A DNA stretch of 64,000 bases from JAAFHB01 sp963675995 (GCA_963675995.2 CAXXIY010000002.1:124001-188000); one strand, 5' to 3'; numbered from the stretch's first letter, positions 54,290 through 63,800 are shown. The notes: generated by a model not told the origin, from the sequence alone. Numbers and translations are program-made.

Positions 54290-57094
54290 TTATTTTATAA
54301 GTACAGGCTTTCCTAAACCAACTTTTTCCAGATCATTCATTTGTGTTTTGGCATCACCTACAACCACATAATACATTTTCGAAGGATCGATGTATTTATT
54401 TATTTTTTCCAGTTGTTCTTTAACGGTAAGTCCCCTCACATAGTTTTCGTTCTTTTTAATATAGTCTGCAGGAAGTCCGAATAATGCAATGGAATTTAGC
54501 ATCCCCAGCAGGTCGTCCAGTTTCTCAAAGCGGAGGGCATTTCCTTTGATCAGTGCGCTTTTAGTAAAATCAATATACTCCTGAGGTATTGTTTGGCGAT
54601 ATTTCTCCATTTCTGTTTTGAAAATGGTCACAGATTCGAGGGTGGAGTTTGTCCGAACCATAGAGGATGCTGAGAAAACGCCATATTTCAGGGAGCCGGA
54701 AAACGATGAACGGGCGCCGTAAGTAAACCCTTTTTCCTCGCGGAGAATAAGATTAAAGACGCCATTAAAAGATCCACCCAACTTATAATTGGCAACAACA
54801 GCCGGATAAAAATCGGGATTTGATCTTGAAATCGAGGGGGTTCCAATTGAAATAACCGATTGGTTGGCACCTGGCACATCGACAAAATAGATGGTAGAAT
54901 GTTCAGGTGGAGTTGGAACTTTAAGTTCGGGTATTCTTACCTCTTTTGAGGCCCAATTTTTCGTCAGCCCGGTAAAAGCTGCTTTAACTTTAGCTTGATC
55001 CACATCTCCTGCAATAATAAGTTTTGAATTTTGAGGTGCGAAATAACTTGAATAGAAATTCTTCAGGTCATCAATCGTCAAGGCTGTTACCGAAGTTTCT
55101 GTTCCTGAGGCTTCAACGGCCAGAATGTTATTTTCACCGAAGATCAGTTTGTTAAGGGTTGTTGAGGCGAGGTAACTGGGATTCGACTTATTTCGTTTAA
55201 GACCATTGACAATGCGGCTCTTTGCAAGGGCAAATTGTTCCTTGTCCCACCTTGGTTCGAGGAGCATTTCCTGAACAAGTGAAATGGTTTTTTCGAAATT
55301 CTTTGTCAGGGTGGTGACGTTAATGGAGATATCTTCGTTACCGGCAGTTATTCTGATCGAGGCACCAAGCAGTCCGATGGCTTCTTCAAGTTCTTCCGGA
55401 GTTTTACTTCTTGTCCCTTCATTCATTACTGATGCCACAAGGTTTGCTAGTCCTGCTTTGGAAATATCCTCAGCCATATGCCCCCCCTCAAGTACCAGAG
55501 AATATTGAACAAGTGGAAGTTCGTGTTGTTGAATTCCCCAAACCTTCATTCCATTATTGAGAACAGAGTTCCATACCTGCGGGATTGTAACCGATGGATC
55601 AGGTCCGATGGGTGGCATTTTTGAGCGGTCGAATTTTGTGGGAGTCAATACTACCGGTTCATCGGTTACGGAAGCGGTTTTTACCTCAGCAGCGTGAGCC
55701 ACATCCTCTTCAACGATTCCTGCATTTACCGAACCTTCAGAGATTAAATTTGCCTTACCTTTTGGAACAAAGCTGGTTTCAACAAAATTTTTCCCTTTGA
55801 TATATTTTTGGTAAACATTTTTGATATCTTCCATTGTGACCGCCTGCGCTGCGGCAAAGTCCTTCTTGTAGTACTCCGGATCTCCTGCAAATACGTTATA
55901 TTCAGCAAGCTGAAAAGCTTTTTCCTGTACTCCTGCAAATGCATTGTAGAATCGGGTCTCATATTTGGCCTTAATACGGACCAGGTCATCCTCGTTAAAT
56001 CCCTCTTTTTCAAATTTTTCAAATCCTTCGAAGATTGCCTTTTCCACAGTCGTAAGGTTGACATCAGGATTTGCTGTGACTGAGATTGTAAAATCGCCGG
56101 TTAGCTCCTGCGATCCGTTTCGTGCCATAATGCGGGAGGTCAGTTTTTTATCTTTCACCAGAACTACATAAAGCGGAGCTTTTTTCGTGTTTGCCAAAAG
56201 TTCACCCAAAAAGTCGAGGGCGTAGGAGTCTTTCGAGAATTGTTCAACGGTAGGGAAAACCATCGTCAGTTGCGGAACCTTTGCAAGATTGTCCTCATGA
56301 AAGAGTTTTTTAGTCGTTGAAAGGTTGATCGGCATTGCTTTCCTTTGTTCAACAGGTTTGCCCCCGGGAATCTCGCCAAAATACTTTTCAACCCATGCTT
56401 TTACCTCTTTCTTGTCAAAGTCGCCGGAAATAGCCAGAGTGGCATTGTTGGGAATATAGAATTTATTATGAAATGCTTTGACATCTTCAATTGTTGCATT
56501 CGTCAGATCTTCCATCTTTCCGATAACTGTCCAGCTGTAAGGGTGCCCGGCAGGAAACAGATTTTTTGCAATCAGTTCATGGTTAAAGCCATAAGCAGCA
56601 TTATCAACACTCTGCCGTTTTTCATTCTGAACTACATTCTGCTGATTGGTCAATGCCGACTTTGTCACAGTATTGGTAAGGTAACCCATTCTGTCAGATT
56701 CAATCCACATCACCATTTCAAGGGCATTTTTTGGAACCACCTCATAATAGTTGGTCACATCCTGACTTGTGCTTCCATTTAATGTTCCACCTGCACCTTG
56801 AATATTTTTAAAAAGCTGATCCTCTCCAACATGCTCCGACTTTTGGAACATCATATGTTCAAAAAGATGGGCAAATCCGGTCTTCCCGCTCACTTCACGG
56901 CTTGAACCGACATGGTAATACACCGCCAGTGCAACAATGGGATCTGATTTGTCAACGTTGAGTACAACAGTTAAACCATTGGCCAATTTATATTTTTCGA
57001 TTGGAATGGTTAATCCCACCATCTTATTCGATACACCACCAAATAAATGTGGTATGATCATAAAAAGGGCGATAGTTAGGTATATTGTTTTCAT
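54290..57094 (-). CDS. M16-family zinc metallopeptidase, two-module
   Basis: The 934-residue protein has a signal peptide (about 1-21) and two M16 (insulinase/pitrilysin) modules. The first has the inverted zinc motif HLFEHMMF near residue 75 and the downstream NEKRQSVDN. The second half (from about residue 510) keeps the fold but lacks the HxxEH motif, as usual for the inactive half. It probably degrades peptides in the periplasm. The frame is open to 57184, but the ATG at 57094 gives a clean signal peptide. Divergent from the TPP-regulated receptor. Confidence 0.93.
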   Translation of the reverse strand: MKTIYLTIALFMIIPHLFGGVSNKMVGLTIPIEKYKLANGLTVVLNVDKSDPIVALAVYYHVGSSREVSGKTGFAHLFEHMMFQKSEHVGEDQLFKNIQGAGGTLNGSTSQDVTNYYEVVPKNALEMVMWIESDRMGYLTNTVTKSALTNQQNVVQNEKRQSVDNAAYGFNHELIAKNLFPAGHPYSWTVIGKMEDLTNATIEDVKAFHNKFYIPNNATLAISGDFDKKEVKAWVEKYFGEIPGGKPVEQRKAMPINLSTTKKLFHEDNLAKVPQLTMVFPTVEQFSKDSYALDFLGELLANTKKAPLYVVLVKDKKLTSRIMARNGSQELTGDFTISVTANPDVNLTTVEKAIFEGFEKFEKEGFNEDDLVRIKAKYETRFYNAFAGVQEKAFQLAEYNVFAGDPEYYKKDFAAAQAVTMEDIKNVYQKYIKGKNFVETSFVPKGKANLISEGSVNAGIVEEDVAHAAEVKTASVTDEPVVLTPTKFDRSKMPPIGPDPSVTIPQVWNSVLNNGMKVWGIQQHELPLVQYSLVLEGGHMAEDISKAGLANLVASVMNEGTRSKTPEELEEAIGLLGASIRITAGNEDISINVTTLTKNFEKTISLVQEMLLEPRWDKEQFALAKSRIVNGLKRNKSNPSYLASTTLNKLIFGENNILAVEASGTETSVTALTIDDLKNFYSSYFAPQNSKLIIAGDVDQAKVKAAFTGLTKNWASKEVRIPELKVPTPPEHSTIYFVDVPGANQSVISIGTPSISRSNPDFYPAVVANYKLGGSFNGVFNLILREEKGFTYGARSSFSGSLKYGVFSASSMVRTNSTLESVTIFKTEMEKYRQTIPQEYIDFTKSALIKGNALRFEKLDDLLGMLNSIALFGLPADYIKKNENYVRGLTVKEQLEKINKYIDPSKMYYVVVGDAKTQMNDLEKVGLGKPVLIK

Positions 57095-57327
57095 AATTAA
57101 ATAATTAAAGCAAATTTGTAAGATGTAATTAAAGATATCAGTTTTAATTCTTGCATTTTTCGGAAAAGTTGGATAAAAGTACATAATATATTTATACGCG
57201 TAACGAAAAAAATGGGACTGAAAAATAGCTGAATGAAGTATGACTTAAATGGTCCCTATTTTTCAGCAGTATATTTTGCTTCATCAACTTTTTTCAAGGT
57301 GAAAGATGGACACAACGCTTTTTGAGT

Positions 57328-57335
57328 TATCTTTG
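57328..57335 (+). promoter_or_regulatory. -7 box of the TPP riboswitch transcript
   Basis: TATCTTTG, 16 bases before the first aptamer. A TTG -33 element is not at the usual place. Confidence 0.4.
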
Positions 57336-57344
57336 CCACCGAAT

Positions 57345-57424
57345 TAAGCAGGGGTGCCTTAAAAAAAGCGGGCTGAGATCAAACCCATAGAACCTGTCCG
57401 GGTAATGCCGGAAAGGGAAAATGA
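57345..57424 (+). ncRNA. TPP riboswitch aptamer (THI box), first copy, probably degenerate
   Basis: The conserved GGGGTGCC (57351) and GGGCTGAGATC are present, followed by ACCC, GAACCTG and a P5 hairpin CCGGGTAATGCCGG. Compared with the second copy the pyrophosphate-side junction is shorter: CCTG-TCC lacks an A, and CCGGAAAGGG lacks part of the usual CGTA-type joint. The flanking bases do not form a convincing P1 stem. It may be a weakened copy. Helix assignment is from known aptamer structure. Confidence 0.85.
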
Positions 57425-57524
57425 AAAATCGACTCTTTTATATTATCTCCTGTCAATTTAAAGATGTTCACTTTGAAAATTGTTGGATTTCAGTAGATTT
57501 CAACGATTGAATTTAATTGTAATG

Positions 57525-57603
57525 CGCAATGGGGTGCCTTAAGATTACGGGCTGAGATCATACCCACCGAACCTGATCCGGATAATGCCGGTGCAGGGAT
57601 GGC
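57525..57603 (+). ncRNA. TPP riboswitch aptamer (THI box), second copy, intact
   Basis: GGGGTGCC (57531), GGGCTGAGATCATACCC, GAACCTGATCCGG and ATAATGCCGGTGCAGGGA match the TPP aptamer throughout. The flanks CGCAAT and ATGGCG can form P1 with one mismatch. It lies 56 bases before the receptor ATG. No terminator hairpin follows, so control of translation initiation is more likely than transcription termination. Confidence 0.95.
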
Positions 57604-57658
57604 GAAAAGATATTATTCTCCTCATTGGTTATTTTTTAATCATAATAAGTATTTGAAA

Positions 57659-60103
57659 ATGAAACGAATTGGATTGTTTATTGCTTTACAGTTACTTGCA
57701 GCGATGGTTTTCGCTCAACTGTCCCTGAGGGGAACTGTTAAAGATGAAAAAGGTGAAGCGTTGAGTGGAGCGAATGTATCGCTTGGGAATAGATTTGACG
57801 GAATTACAACGGATCTTAACGGTACGTTTAAGTTTACGAACCTGACAAAAGGGAAATACACCCTTCAGGTAACATTTTTAGGTTATGGTAAATATAGTAA
57901 GGAGTTGATTATTAATGAATCGAAAAGCCAGGCAGTGGTGTTAATTCCTGCAACTGTATTGACGGAAGAGGTGCTTGTCTCTGCTTCACGTGCCGGGGAT
58001 AAATCACCTGTAGCCTTTACAAATATAGGAAAGGAGAACATCCGAAACTCGAATATGGGGCAGGATATTCCTTACCTGATAAGCTATACCCCTTCATTTG
58101 TTGCAACTTCGGATGCCGGGAATGGAGTTGGTTATACCAATTTCAGGATCAGGGGAACCGATCTGAACCGGATAAATGTGACAATCAATGGGATCCCGAT
58201 GTCAGAAGCTGAGTCTCACAGCACCTACTTTGTGGATATCCCCGATCTGGCCGCATCGACAGAGAATATCCAGATACAAAGGGGTGTTGGAAATTCAACT
58301 AATGGGGCAGGGGCCTTTGGCGCTACAATCGACTTACAAACCAGTAAGATAAATCCCAAATCCAATGCAAGTTACAGCTCATCTGCAGGTTCATTCAGGA
58401 CATTCAGAAATGACCTAACTGCCGGAACCGGCTTGATCAACGGCAAATTTGCCCTGGACGCCTCTCTTTCGAAGATCACTTCAGCCGGGTTTGTTGACCG
58501 TGGTGCTTCTGATTTGAAATCTTTTTTTGTCTCCGGCGGATATTTTACTGCAAATACGATTCTGAAAGCTACAATTTTCTCGGGATTCGAGGAAACCTAT
58601 CAGGCCTGGAATGGTGTCCCCTCTGTAAGGCTCAATAACGATCTTGTAGGGATGAAAAGATATGAGGAGCACTATCTTTATACCCCGGAACAAACTCAAA
58701 ATATGATTAATTCTGATAGCCGGACCTATAATTTGTATACCTATAAAAATCAGGTCGACCATTATCAGCAGGACCATTATCAGCTTCACTTCTCGCACCG
58801 GTTTAATTCGTATCTAAACTTAAAAGTCGCTGCCTTCTATACCTATGGTCGTGGATATTACGAACAGTATGAGACTGATCAGAAATTTGAGGAGTATCAG
58901 CTCGCAAAACCGGTTATTAACGGATTAACAGTTGATAAAACCGATTTGATCAGGCGCAAGTGGCTTGATAACGATTTTTATGGTATGACTTTTACCCTCA
59001 GCTATAAAAAGGGAGACAATTCGTTGAGTTTAGGTGGCGGTACAAATGTTTATGATGGTCGCCATTTTGGAAGGGTAATCTGGGCAAGTGTAGCCGGGGA
59101 TACACCATATGACTACGAATGGTACCGGGGTACCGGTTTAAAAAAAGACGGAAATGTTTATGCCAGGTATAACATTCAGCTATCCGGAAAGCTATCTGCT
59201 ACTGCCGATCTTCAGTACCGCCATATCAATTACCAGATTGGCGGGATTGATGACAACCTGAGGAATCTCACACAAAATCACCAGTTTAATTTTTTCAATC
59301 CCAAAGTTGGGCTATTTTATAAACCTGGAGTAAATCATGAACTTTATCTAAACTATAGCAGAGCAAATCGTGAGCCCAATCGTGACAATTTTGTGGATGC
59401 CGATCCGGGAGGGAAACAACCTACTTTCGAGACATTAAATGATTTTGAATCGGGTTATAAATTCAAATCTTCGAATCTACTTGCCGGAGCCAATCTTTAT
59501 TACATGAGTTACCGCAATCAGTTGATACTGACAGGTCAGATCAATAATGTGGGTTCTCCCATTATGACCAACGTCGATAAAAGCTACAGGGCCGGGGTTG
59601 AATTAATGGCAGGAATAAAATTCCTGAAAAATCTCCATTGGGATCTGAATGCGACTATTAGCAAAAATAAAATCAATGATTTTACTGAATACGTTGAGGA
59701 TTGGGATAATGGAGGACTACGAACCAATTATATAGGCAAAACAGATCTGGCATTTGCTCCACAGCTGACTGCCAATAGTGTTCTGATGTTTAACCCCGGT
59801 AAAAGCCTGGAACTCGGATTCTTATCCTATTATGTAGGTAAACAGTACATCGATAATACTGCAAACAACGACCGAAAATTGAATAGTTACCTGATCAATA
59901 ACCTGAAAGTCGTTTATCGGTTAAAGCAGAAACTCTTTAATGATATGAAATTCAGTTTACTGGTAAATAATATTTTCAACAAAAAGTATGAGAGCAATGC
60001 CTGGATTTATTCCTATTATTATGAAGGTAGTCGAAATAAAATGGATGGCTATTTTCCACAGGCAGGGACTAATTTTATGTTCGGCTTAAATATTGGTTTC
60101 TGA
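57659..60103 (+). CDS. TonB-dependent outer membrane receptor, TPP-regulated (thiamine uptake)
   Basis: An 814-residue receptor: signal peptide to about residue 20 (MVFA-Q), a carboxypeptidase-regulatory-like domain (about 22-100), a TonB plug (about 110-235, NFRIRGTDLNRINVTINGIP) and a beta-barrel ending in MFGLNIGF. It belongs to the receptors that Bacteroidota place under TPP riboswitches, so it probably imports thiamine or a thiamine-derived compound. I start at the ATG at 57659; the frame is open from 57599, but that ATG lies inside the P1 stem of aptamer 2. No PnuT or thiamine kinase gene follows; a terminator comes directly after. Confidence 0.92.
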   Translation: MKRIGLFIALQLLAAMVFAQLSLRGTVKDEKGEALSGANVSLGNRFDGITTDLNGTFKFTNLTKGKYTLQVTFLGYGKYSKELIINESKSQAVVLIPATVLTEEVLVSASRAGDKSPVAFTNIGKENIRNSNMGQDIPYLISYTPSFVATSDAGNGVGYTNFRIRGTDLNRINVTINGIPMSEAESHSTYFVDIPDLAASTENIQIQRGVGNSTNGAGAFGATIDLQTSKINPKSNASYSSSAGSFRTFRNDLTAGTGLINGKFALDASLSKITSAGFVDRGASDLKSFFVSGGYFTANTILKATIFSGFEETYQAWNGVPSVRLNNDLVGMKRYEEHYLYTPEQTQNMINSDSRTYNLYTYKNQVDHYQQDHYQLHFSHRFNSYLNLKVAAFYTYGRGYYEQYETDQKFEEYQLAKPVINGLTVDKTDLIRRKWLDNDFYGMTFTLSYKKGDNSLSLGGGTNVYDGRHFGRVIWASVAGDTPYDYEWYRGTGLKKDGNVYARYNIQLSGKLSATADLQYRHINYQIGGIDDNLRNLTQNHQFNFFNPKVGLFYKPGVNHELYLNYSRANREPNRDNFVDADPGGKQPTFETLNDFESGYKFKSSNLLAGANLYYMSYRNQLILTGQINNVGSPIMTNVDKSYRAGVELMAGIKFLKNLHWDLNATISKNKINDFTEYVEDWDNGGLRTNYIGKTDLAFAPQLTANSVLMFNPGKSLELGFLSYYVGKQYIDNTANNDRKLNSYLINNLKVVYRLKQKLFNDMKFSLLVNNIFNKKYESNAWIYSYYYEGSRNKMDGYFPQAGTNFMFGLNIGF

Positions 60104-60110
60104 AAAGCAC

Positions 60111-60140
60111 AAAAAAACCCGCATAATTGCGGGTTTTTTT
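60111..60140. terminator. Bidirectional terminator after the TonB receptor
   Basis: CCCGCA (60118-60123), loop TAAT, TGCGGG (60128-60133) with seven T on the plus strand and seven A ahead of it, so it works for the receptor and for the convergent gene at 60142. Confidence 0.9.
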
Positions 60141-60141
60141 G

Positions 60142-60687
60142 TTATACTTCTATCTCTCCTCCGATTATCGAACGGATTCCCGACTCAGTGAGAATAAATT
60201 CTTTGTCATCTTTGATGCAAAATCCTTTTTTCTCATTTTTGTTCAGACAATCGCTTGCATTAATAAGTTTCTCGATATGAGCCGATTTTAGCGATTTTGA
60301 AACCATTGGGGTTGAAAATTTTTCTGCACCCTGTAAGTGCAGATAAACAGCCGTAGCCAGGAATTTTTTCACCTGATTCTTATCAGCATTTTTCTCTTTC
60401 AGAAACTCAAAAAGCGGGTCGTCGGCAAATTCTTCAATTTGAGGATTGTGTACTAACTTTACTTTGTTTTCGCGCTTATTCCGCTCTTTTTTCTCTGCGA
60501 CCATTTCTGTTTTTACTCTACCTTCCGTTTCCGGAGCTTGGATTGATCCTACCACAGAACAATCAGATTTGTTTAGTCCCGGTATGCGATTAAGTACTTG
60601 ATTTAATTGAGCTTCGACCCAATCCTTATCGCCTTCACAAGAAAAATGAAGATTTTCAAACGAGAAATCAATTTTTGATTCAGCCAT
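60142..60687 (-). CDS. Unknown protein with possible C-terminal winged helix
   Basis: A 181-residue soluble protein I do not recognise. The N-terminal 40 residues form a small beta/alpha unit (FSFENLHFSCEGDKDWVEAQL), residues about 45-80 are a charged linker, and the last 90 residues (KNQVKKFLATAVYLHLQGAEKF..., ending FILTESGIRSIIGG) look helical with a wing, like a winged-helix or DNA/protein-binding module. No signal peptide. It stands alone, 88 bases from xseB, with a terminator at its end. Confidence 0.7.
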   Translation of the reverse strand: MAESKIDFSFENLHFSCEGDKDWVEAQLNQVLNRIPGLNKSDCSVVGSIQAPETEGRVKTEMVAEKKERNKRENKVKLVHNPQIEEFADDPLFEFLKEKNADKNQVKKFLATAVYLHLQGAEKFSTPMVSKSLKSAHIEKLINASDCLNKNEKKGFCIKDDKEFILTESGIRSIIGGEIEV

Positions 60688-60775
60688 CGGTTAAATTTTT
60701 ATTGTGATTAAGAGCTATAAAATTACAATATTTAGAGATACTAAATATTGATTATTTACTGAAACCGATTATTAA

Positions 60776-60997
60776 TTATATTTTTTTATAGTTATTATCC
60801 ATTTCTTTCAATATTTTGTCAATCTCCTCCTCTGTATTGTGAAGTTTCTCCTTACATAAGGAAACTAATTGTGAAACTCTCTTCACTTTATCAGAGAGTT
60901 CGTCCACATCTAATTCATTGTTTTCAAGTCGGCTCAATATCTCCTCAATCTCTGAGATTGCCTCTTTATAAGATACATTCTTTTTGCTTATGTTCAT
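60776..60997 (-). CDS. xseB: Exodeoxyribonuclease VII small subunit
   Basis: A 73-residue helical protein with the family pattern SYKEAISEIEEILSRLENNELDVDEL and VSLCKEKL. Several copies bind each XseA chain. Its ATG overlaps the stop of xseA by one base, so the two are translationally coupled. Confidence 0.93.
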   Translation of the reverse strand: MNISKKNVSYKEAISEIEEILSRLENNELDVDELSDKVKRVSQLVSLCKEKLHNTEEEIDKILKEMDNNYKKI

Positions 60998-62451
60998 TAT
61001 GTATTTTCTTTTATGATGGTTTTTACTTCGCTGATCATATTGCCTTTAAATAGTCTTGTTTCGATAAGGGCATGATTCTCTATACTTTCCACATCCTTTA
61101 AAAGTCGTCCATTACAGGTTGTAATCGAGTAACCTCTTGCAAGGATTTTATTTGGATCGGTCAGCATTGCTTTTTGAAAGGATAGTTCCAGATAGTGCTT
61201 TTGTTCAGAGATCCTACTTCTGGCTATATTTCCAGATCGTTGCAACTTTCTTGTGAGCAGGTCGTGACCGGAGAGGGTAATAAGTCGTAATGCAACGGAT
61301 AGGTCCCTTGTCGATTTTTCAAGGATTCTAAGCTGAAGATGGGTGAAGTTTTTGAATTCATACCGCACAGATTCCTCTTTTTTTTCCAACAGATAGCCCT
61401 GGGTCTGTATAAAAATTTTAATGTTATTGTCTAATTTCCAGATCGTCTGACTAAGCCGACTGTTTGCTTTTGTGATTTTATCCCTAGTCAGAGGAATAAT
61501 CTTACGGGTAAATTGATCGATATCACGTTTCGATTCGCCGATCAATTCTTCTATCACTTCTAGAAAGCGATATTTTAGTTCATCAAGGTGCAGATCAAAC
61601 TGAGCAACTCCGCTTATCAGAAATTCGGCAACTGCAGTTGGGGTTTTTAACCGGGTATGAGCCACAAGGTCAACAATGGAATCATCTTTTTCGTGTCCTA
61701 TCCCTGTGATCACGGGCAAAGGAAACTGGGTGACATAGTAGGCCAGGTTATAATTATCAAAACAACTCAGATCAGCTTGCGAACCTCCTCCCCGGATGAT
61801 TACCACTGCATCAAAAAAATCTTCATAAAGATAGATCTGTTCAAGGGCTCCAATGATGGATGTTTCTGCCTGATTTCCCTGCATAATTGCCGGGAACAGC
61901 CGGATATGAAAAAGATATTTGGCCGGATTAGTGGTCAGCTGGTCGATAAAGTCCTGGTAACCGGCTGCTGTTGGGGAAGAAATAATAGCAATCCTTTGTG
62001 GAACCAGTGGGAGTGAGAGCTCTTTATTCATCTCAAAAACACCTTCGGATTGCAGGTGGTTGATTATTTCCCTTCTTCGGCGGGCCATATCCCCTAAGGT
62101 ATAGGTTGGATCTATATCACGAATGTTAAGACTATACCCAAATAATTCGTGAAATTCAACAGAAACGCTAACCAATACTTTAAGCCCTTCGGTCAATTGC
62201 TGACCTGTGGTTGATTCGAAATAAGGTTGAAGCATCCTGAAGGTATAAGACCAGATTGTTGCCCTTGCCTGAGCGATAATGGCATCTCCATTCTCCTCTT
62301 TTTCAATAAGAACAAGATAGCAGTGACCGCTCCGATTCATTTTTAATTCGGAGATTTCACCAATAACCCAGATTGGTGCGGTGAATGCATCACCTACTGC
62401 TTTTTTAACCCGTCCGTTTAATTCGGATAATTTTAGTTGCTCATTCATCAT
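60997..62451 (-). CDS. xseA: Exodeoxyribonuclease VII large subunit
   Basis: Single-strand exonuclease, 484 residues. N-terminal OB fold (about 5-100, WVIGEISELKMNRSGHCYLVL), the catalytic domain (ISSPTAAGYQDF, VVIIRGGGSQADLSCFDNYNLA and GIGHEKDDSIVDLVAHTRLKTPTAVAEF) and a coiled-coil C-terminal part that holds XseB. Starts at the ATG at 62451, with a second ATG at 62448; the open frame goes up to a TTG at 62496, past a -7 box. Divergent from the DUF3810 gene. Confidence 0.95.
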   Translation of the reverse strand: MMNEQLKLSELNGRVKKAVGDAFTAPIWVIGEISELKMNRSGHCYLVLIEKEENGDAIIAQARATIWSYTFRMLQPYFESTTGQQLTEGLKVLVSVSVEFHELFGYSLNIRDIDPTYTLGDMARRRREIINHLQSEGVFEMNKELSLPLVPQRIAIISSPTAAGYQDFIDQLTTNPAKYLFHIRLFPAIMQGNQAETSIIGALEQIYLYEDFFDAVVIIRGGGSQADLSCFDNYNLAYYVTQFPLPVITGIGHEKDDSIVDLVAHTRLKTPTAVAEFLISGVAQFDLHLDELKYRFLEVIEELIGESKRDIDQFTRKIIPLTRDKITKANSRLSQTIWKLDNNIKIFIQTQGYLLEKKEESVRYEFKNFTHLQLRILEKSTRDLSVALRLITLSGHDLLTRKLQRSGNIARSRISEQKHYLELSFQKAMLTDPNKILARGYSITTCNGRLLKDVESIENHALIETRLFKGNMISEVKTIIKENT

Positions 62452-62454
62452 CCC

Positions 62455-62462
62455 CAAAGTTA
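62455..62462 (-). promoter_or_regulatory. -7 box of xseA-xseB
   Basis: Minus strand TAACTTTG, directly ahead of the xseA ATG (3 bases), which predicts a leaderless or nearly leaderless mRNA and supports the start at 62451. Confidence 0.4.
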
Positions 62463-62630
62463 AACATTGATAATCATTTTGTAGTTTTACAGACAACTAT
62501 TTTGTCGATTTCCTCCAACTTTTATTCATTTTAGGAAATTGGATGAATCGATTTTGAGAAAACAACTCGTACGGGATAATGGCACCTAAGAGGAAACAGT
62601 TCTTCCTTCGGGACGGAAATTGATTAATAT

Positions 62631-62636
62631 AAGGAG
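62631..62636 (+). promoter_or_regulatory. Shine-Dalgarno site of the DUF3810 gene
   Basis: AAGGAG, seven bases before the ATG at 62644. Clear SD sites are rare in this window, and this one decides the start against the TTG at 62620. Confidence 0.7.
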
Positions 62637-62643
62637 ATGGTAC

Positions 62644-63741
62644 ATGAGTAAAATAAATCTTAAAGGGTTAAAATTCGGAATATTCAGGATTCTAAAGATG
62701 ATTTGGCCATTTATCATTGCAGCATTGGTTTTTCTAGGCGTAGGATTGGCTATCAGGAACTCACTATGGATTGAGCACTACTATTCAAACGGTGTTTACC
62801 CCATTATCGCAAATTTATTTTCTGGATTGAGCAGCTTAATTCCATTCTCTTTGTGGGACCTTTTTTGGGTGTTGGCAATATTGCTGATAATTTTAGGTAT
62901 AGCACTTGTTGCTTTCAGAAAAATAAAGTGGAGCTGGTTACTCCTGCGAATTGCTCAGGCAATGGCCTTGCTTTATGCAATATTCTACCTGGTTTGGGGT
63001 TTGAACTACTTTCGACCAAAATTTGAAACCAGAATCGGTTGGGAAAAGCAAAAAGCCAACGAAACAGTTTTTCGCGCGATCCTCGACTCGATTATTGTCC
63101 ATACCAATTCGAGTTATACTCCAATTTCTTCCTCCGATTATCCGACAATTAATCAGCTGGTTGAGGAATCGTATTCTAAGAACAGAGGTGTATTGGGAAT
63201 AAATTATCCCAATGGTTCGCGGCGACCAAAGACTATGTTGTTTAGTTCCTTTTTTGCAAAATCAGGTGTAAGCGGCTATTTCGGACCCTTTTTTAATGAG
63301 ATTCATTTGAATTATTTCCTCCTTCCCATGGAATATCCGTACGTTCTGGCACATGAAAAAGCGCATCAGTTTGGAATTACAAACGAGGCAGAGGCTAATC
63401 TGGCCGCATTTATAGTTTGTACCACTTCCCAAGACCGCAGGCTTCAGTACTCAGGCTATGTGAATCTGTTGATTTACTTTCTCTCCGACGCTTCGCAGCT
63501 TAAGGACATTAAAGAATATGTAAAGAAGATCGAAAAGCCGGTAATCCTGAATTTGCGTTTTCAACGCCATCACTGGCAGGGATTGCAAAATAAAACGCTG
63601 GATCAGGTCCAGAGTGCAGCAAACAATGCCTACCTCAAAACCAATCATATCGAAGAGGGGGTGAAGAATTACAACCAGGTTGTAGCATTGGTGATTAGCT
63701 GGTATTACAATGAAAACCGGAAGAATAACAACAAGAATTAA
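62644..63741 (+). CDS. DUF3810 membrane protein with HExxH motif
   Basis: A 365-residue protein with three membrane helices (about 12-35, 55-75 and 80-115) and a soluble part with VLAHEKAHQFGITNEAEANLAAF near residue 240. H-E-x-x-H followed by E-A-E is the zinc-ligand pattern of gluzincin peptidases, and SGYFGPFFNEIHLNYFL before it is typical of DUF3810. It is likely a membrane-bound metallopeptidase of unknown substrate. Confidence 0.88.
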   Translation: MSKINLKGLKFGIFRILKMIWPFIIAALVFLGVGLAIRNSLWIEHYYSNGVYPIIANLFSGLSSLIPFSLWDLFWVLAILLIILGIALVAFRKIKWSWLLLRIAQAMALLYAIFYLVWGLNYFRPKFETRIGWEKQKANETVFRAILDSIIVHTNSSYTPISSSDYPTINQLVEESYSKNRGVLGINYPNGSRRPKTMLFSSFFAKSGVSGYFGPFFNEIHLNYFLLPMEYPYVLAHEKAHQFGITNEAEANLAAFIVCTTSQDRRLQYSGYVNLLIYFLSDASQLKDIKEYVKKIEKPVILNLRFQRHHWQGLQNKTLDQVQSAANNAYLKTNHIEEGVKNYNQVVALVISWYYNENRKNNNKN

Positions 63742-63800
63742 TTATAGAAGCAGTCAGGTGTTGATTTTTGGCTGCGTATTTTTCAGAAAAATAGAAAACC

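Noticed and set aside
56345..56782. 145-codon plus-strand frame opposite the M16 peptidase gene
   Set aside because: Lies wholly inside a well-supported gene, with no family features; an antisense shadow.
57421..57510. 29-codon ORF starting right after TPP aptamer 1, as a possible leader peptide
   Set aside because: No ribosome site, no recognisable features, and such a short frame is common by chance. It may be a remnant of the duplication.
57599..57658. ATG at 57599 as start of the TonB receptor
   Set aside because: It falls inside the P1 stem of the TPP aptamer and would put 20 residues before a normal signal peptide.
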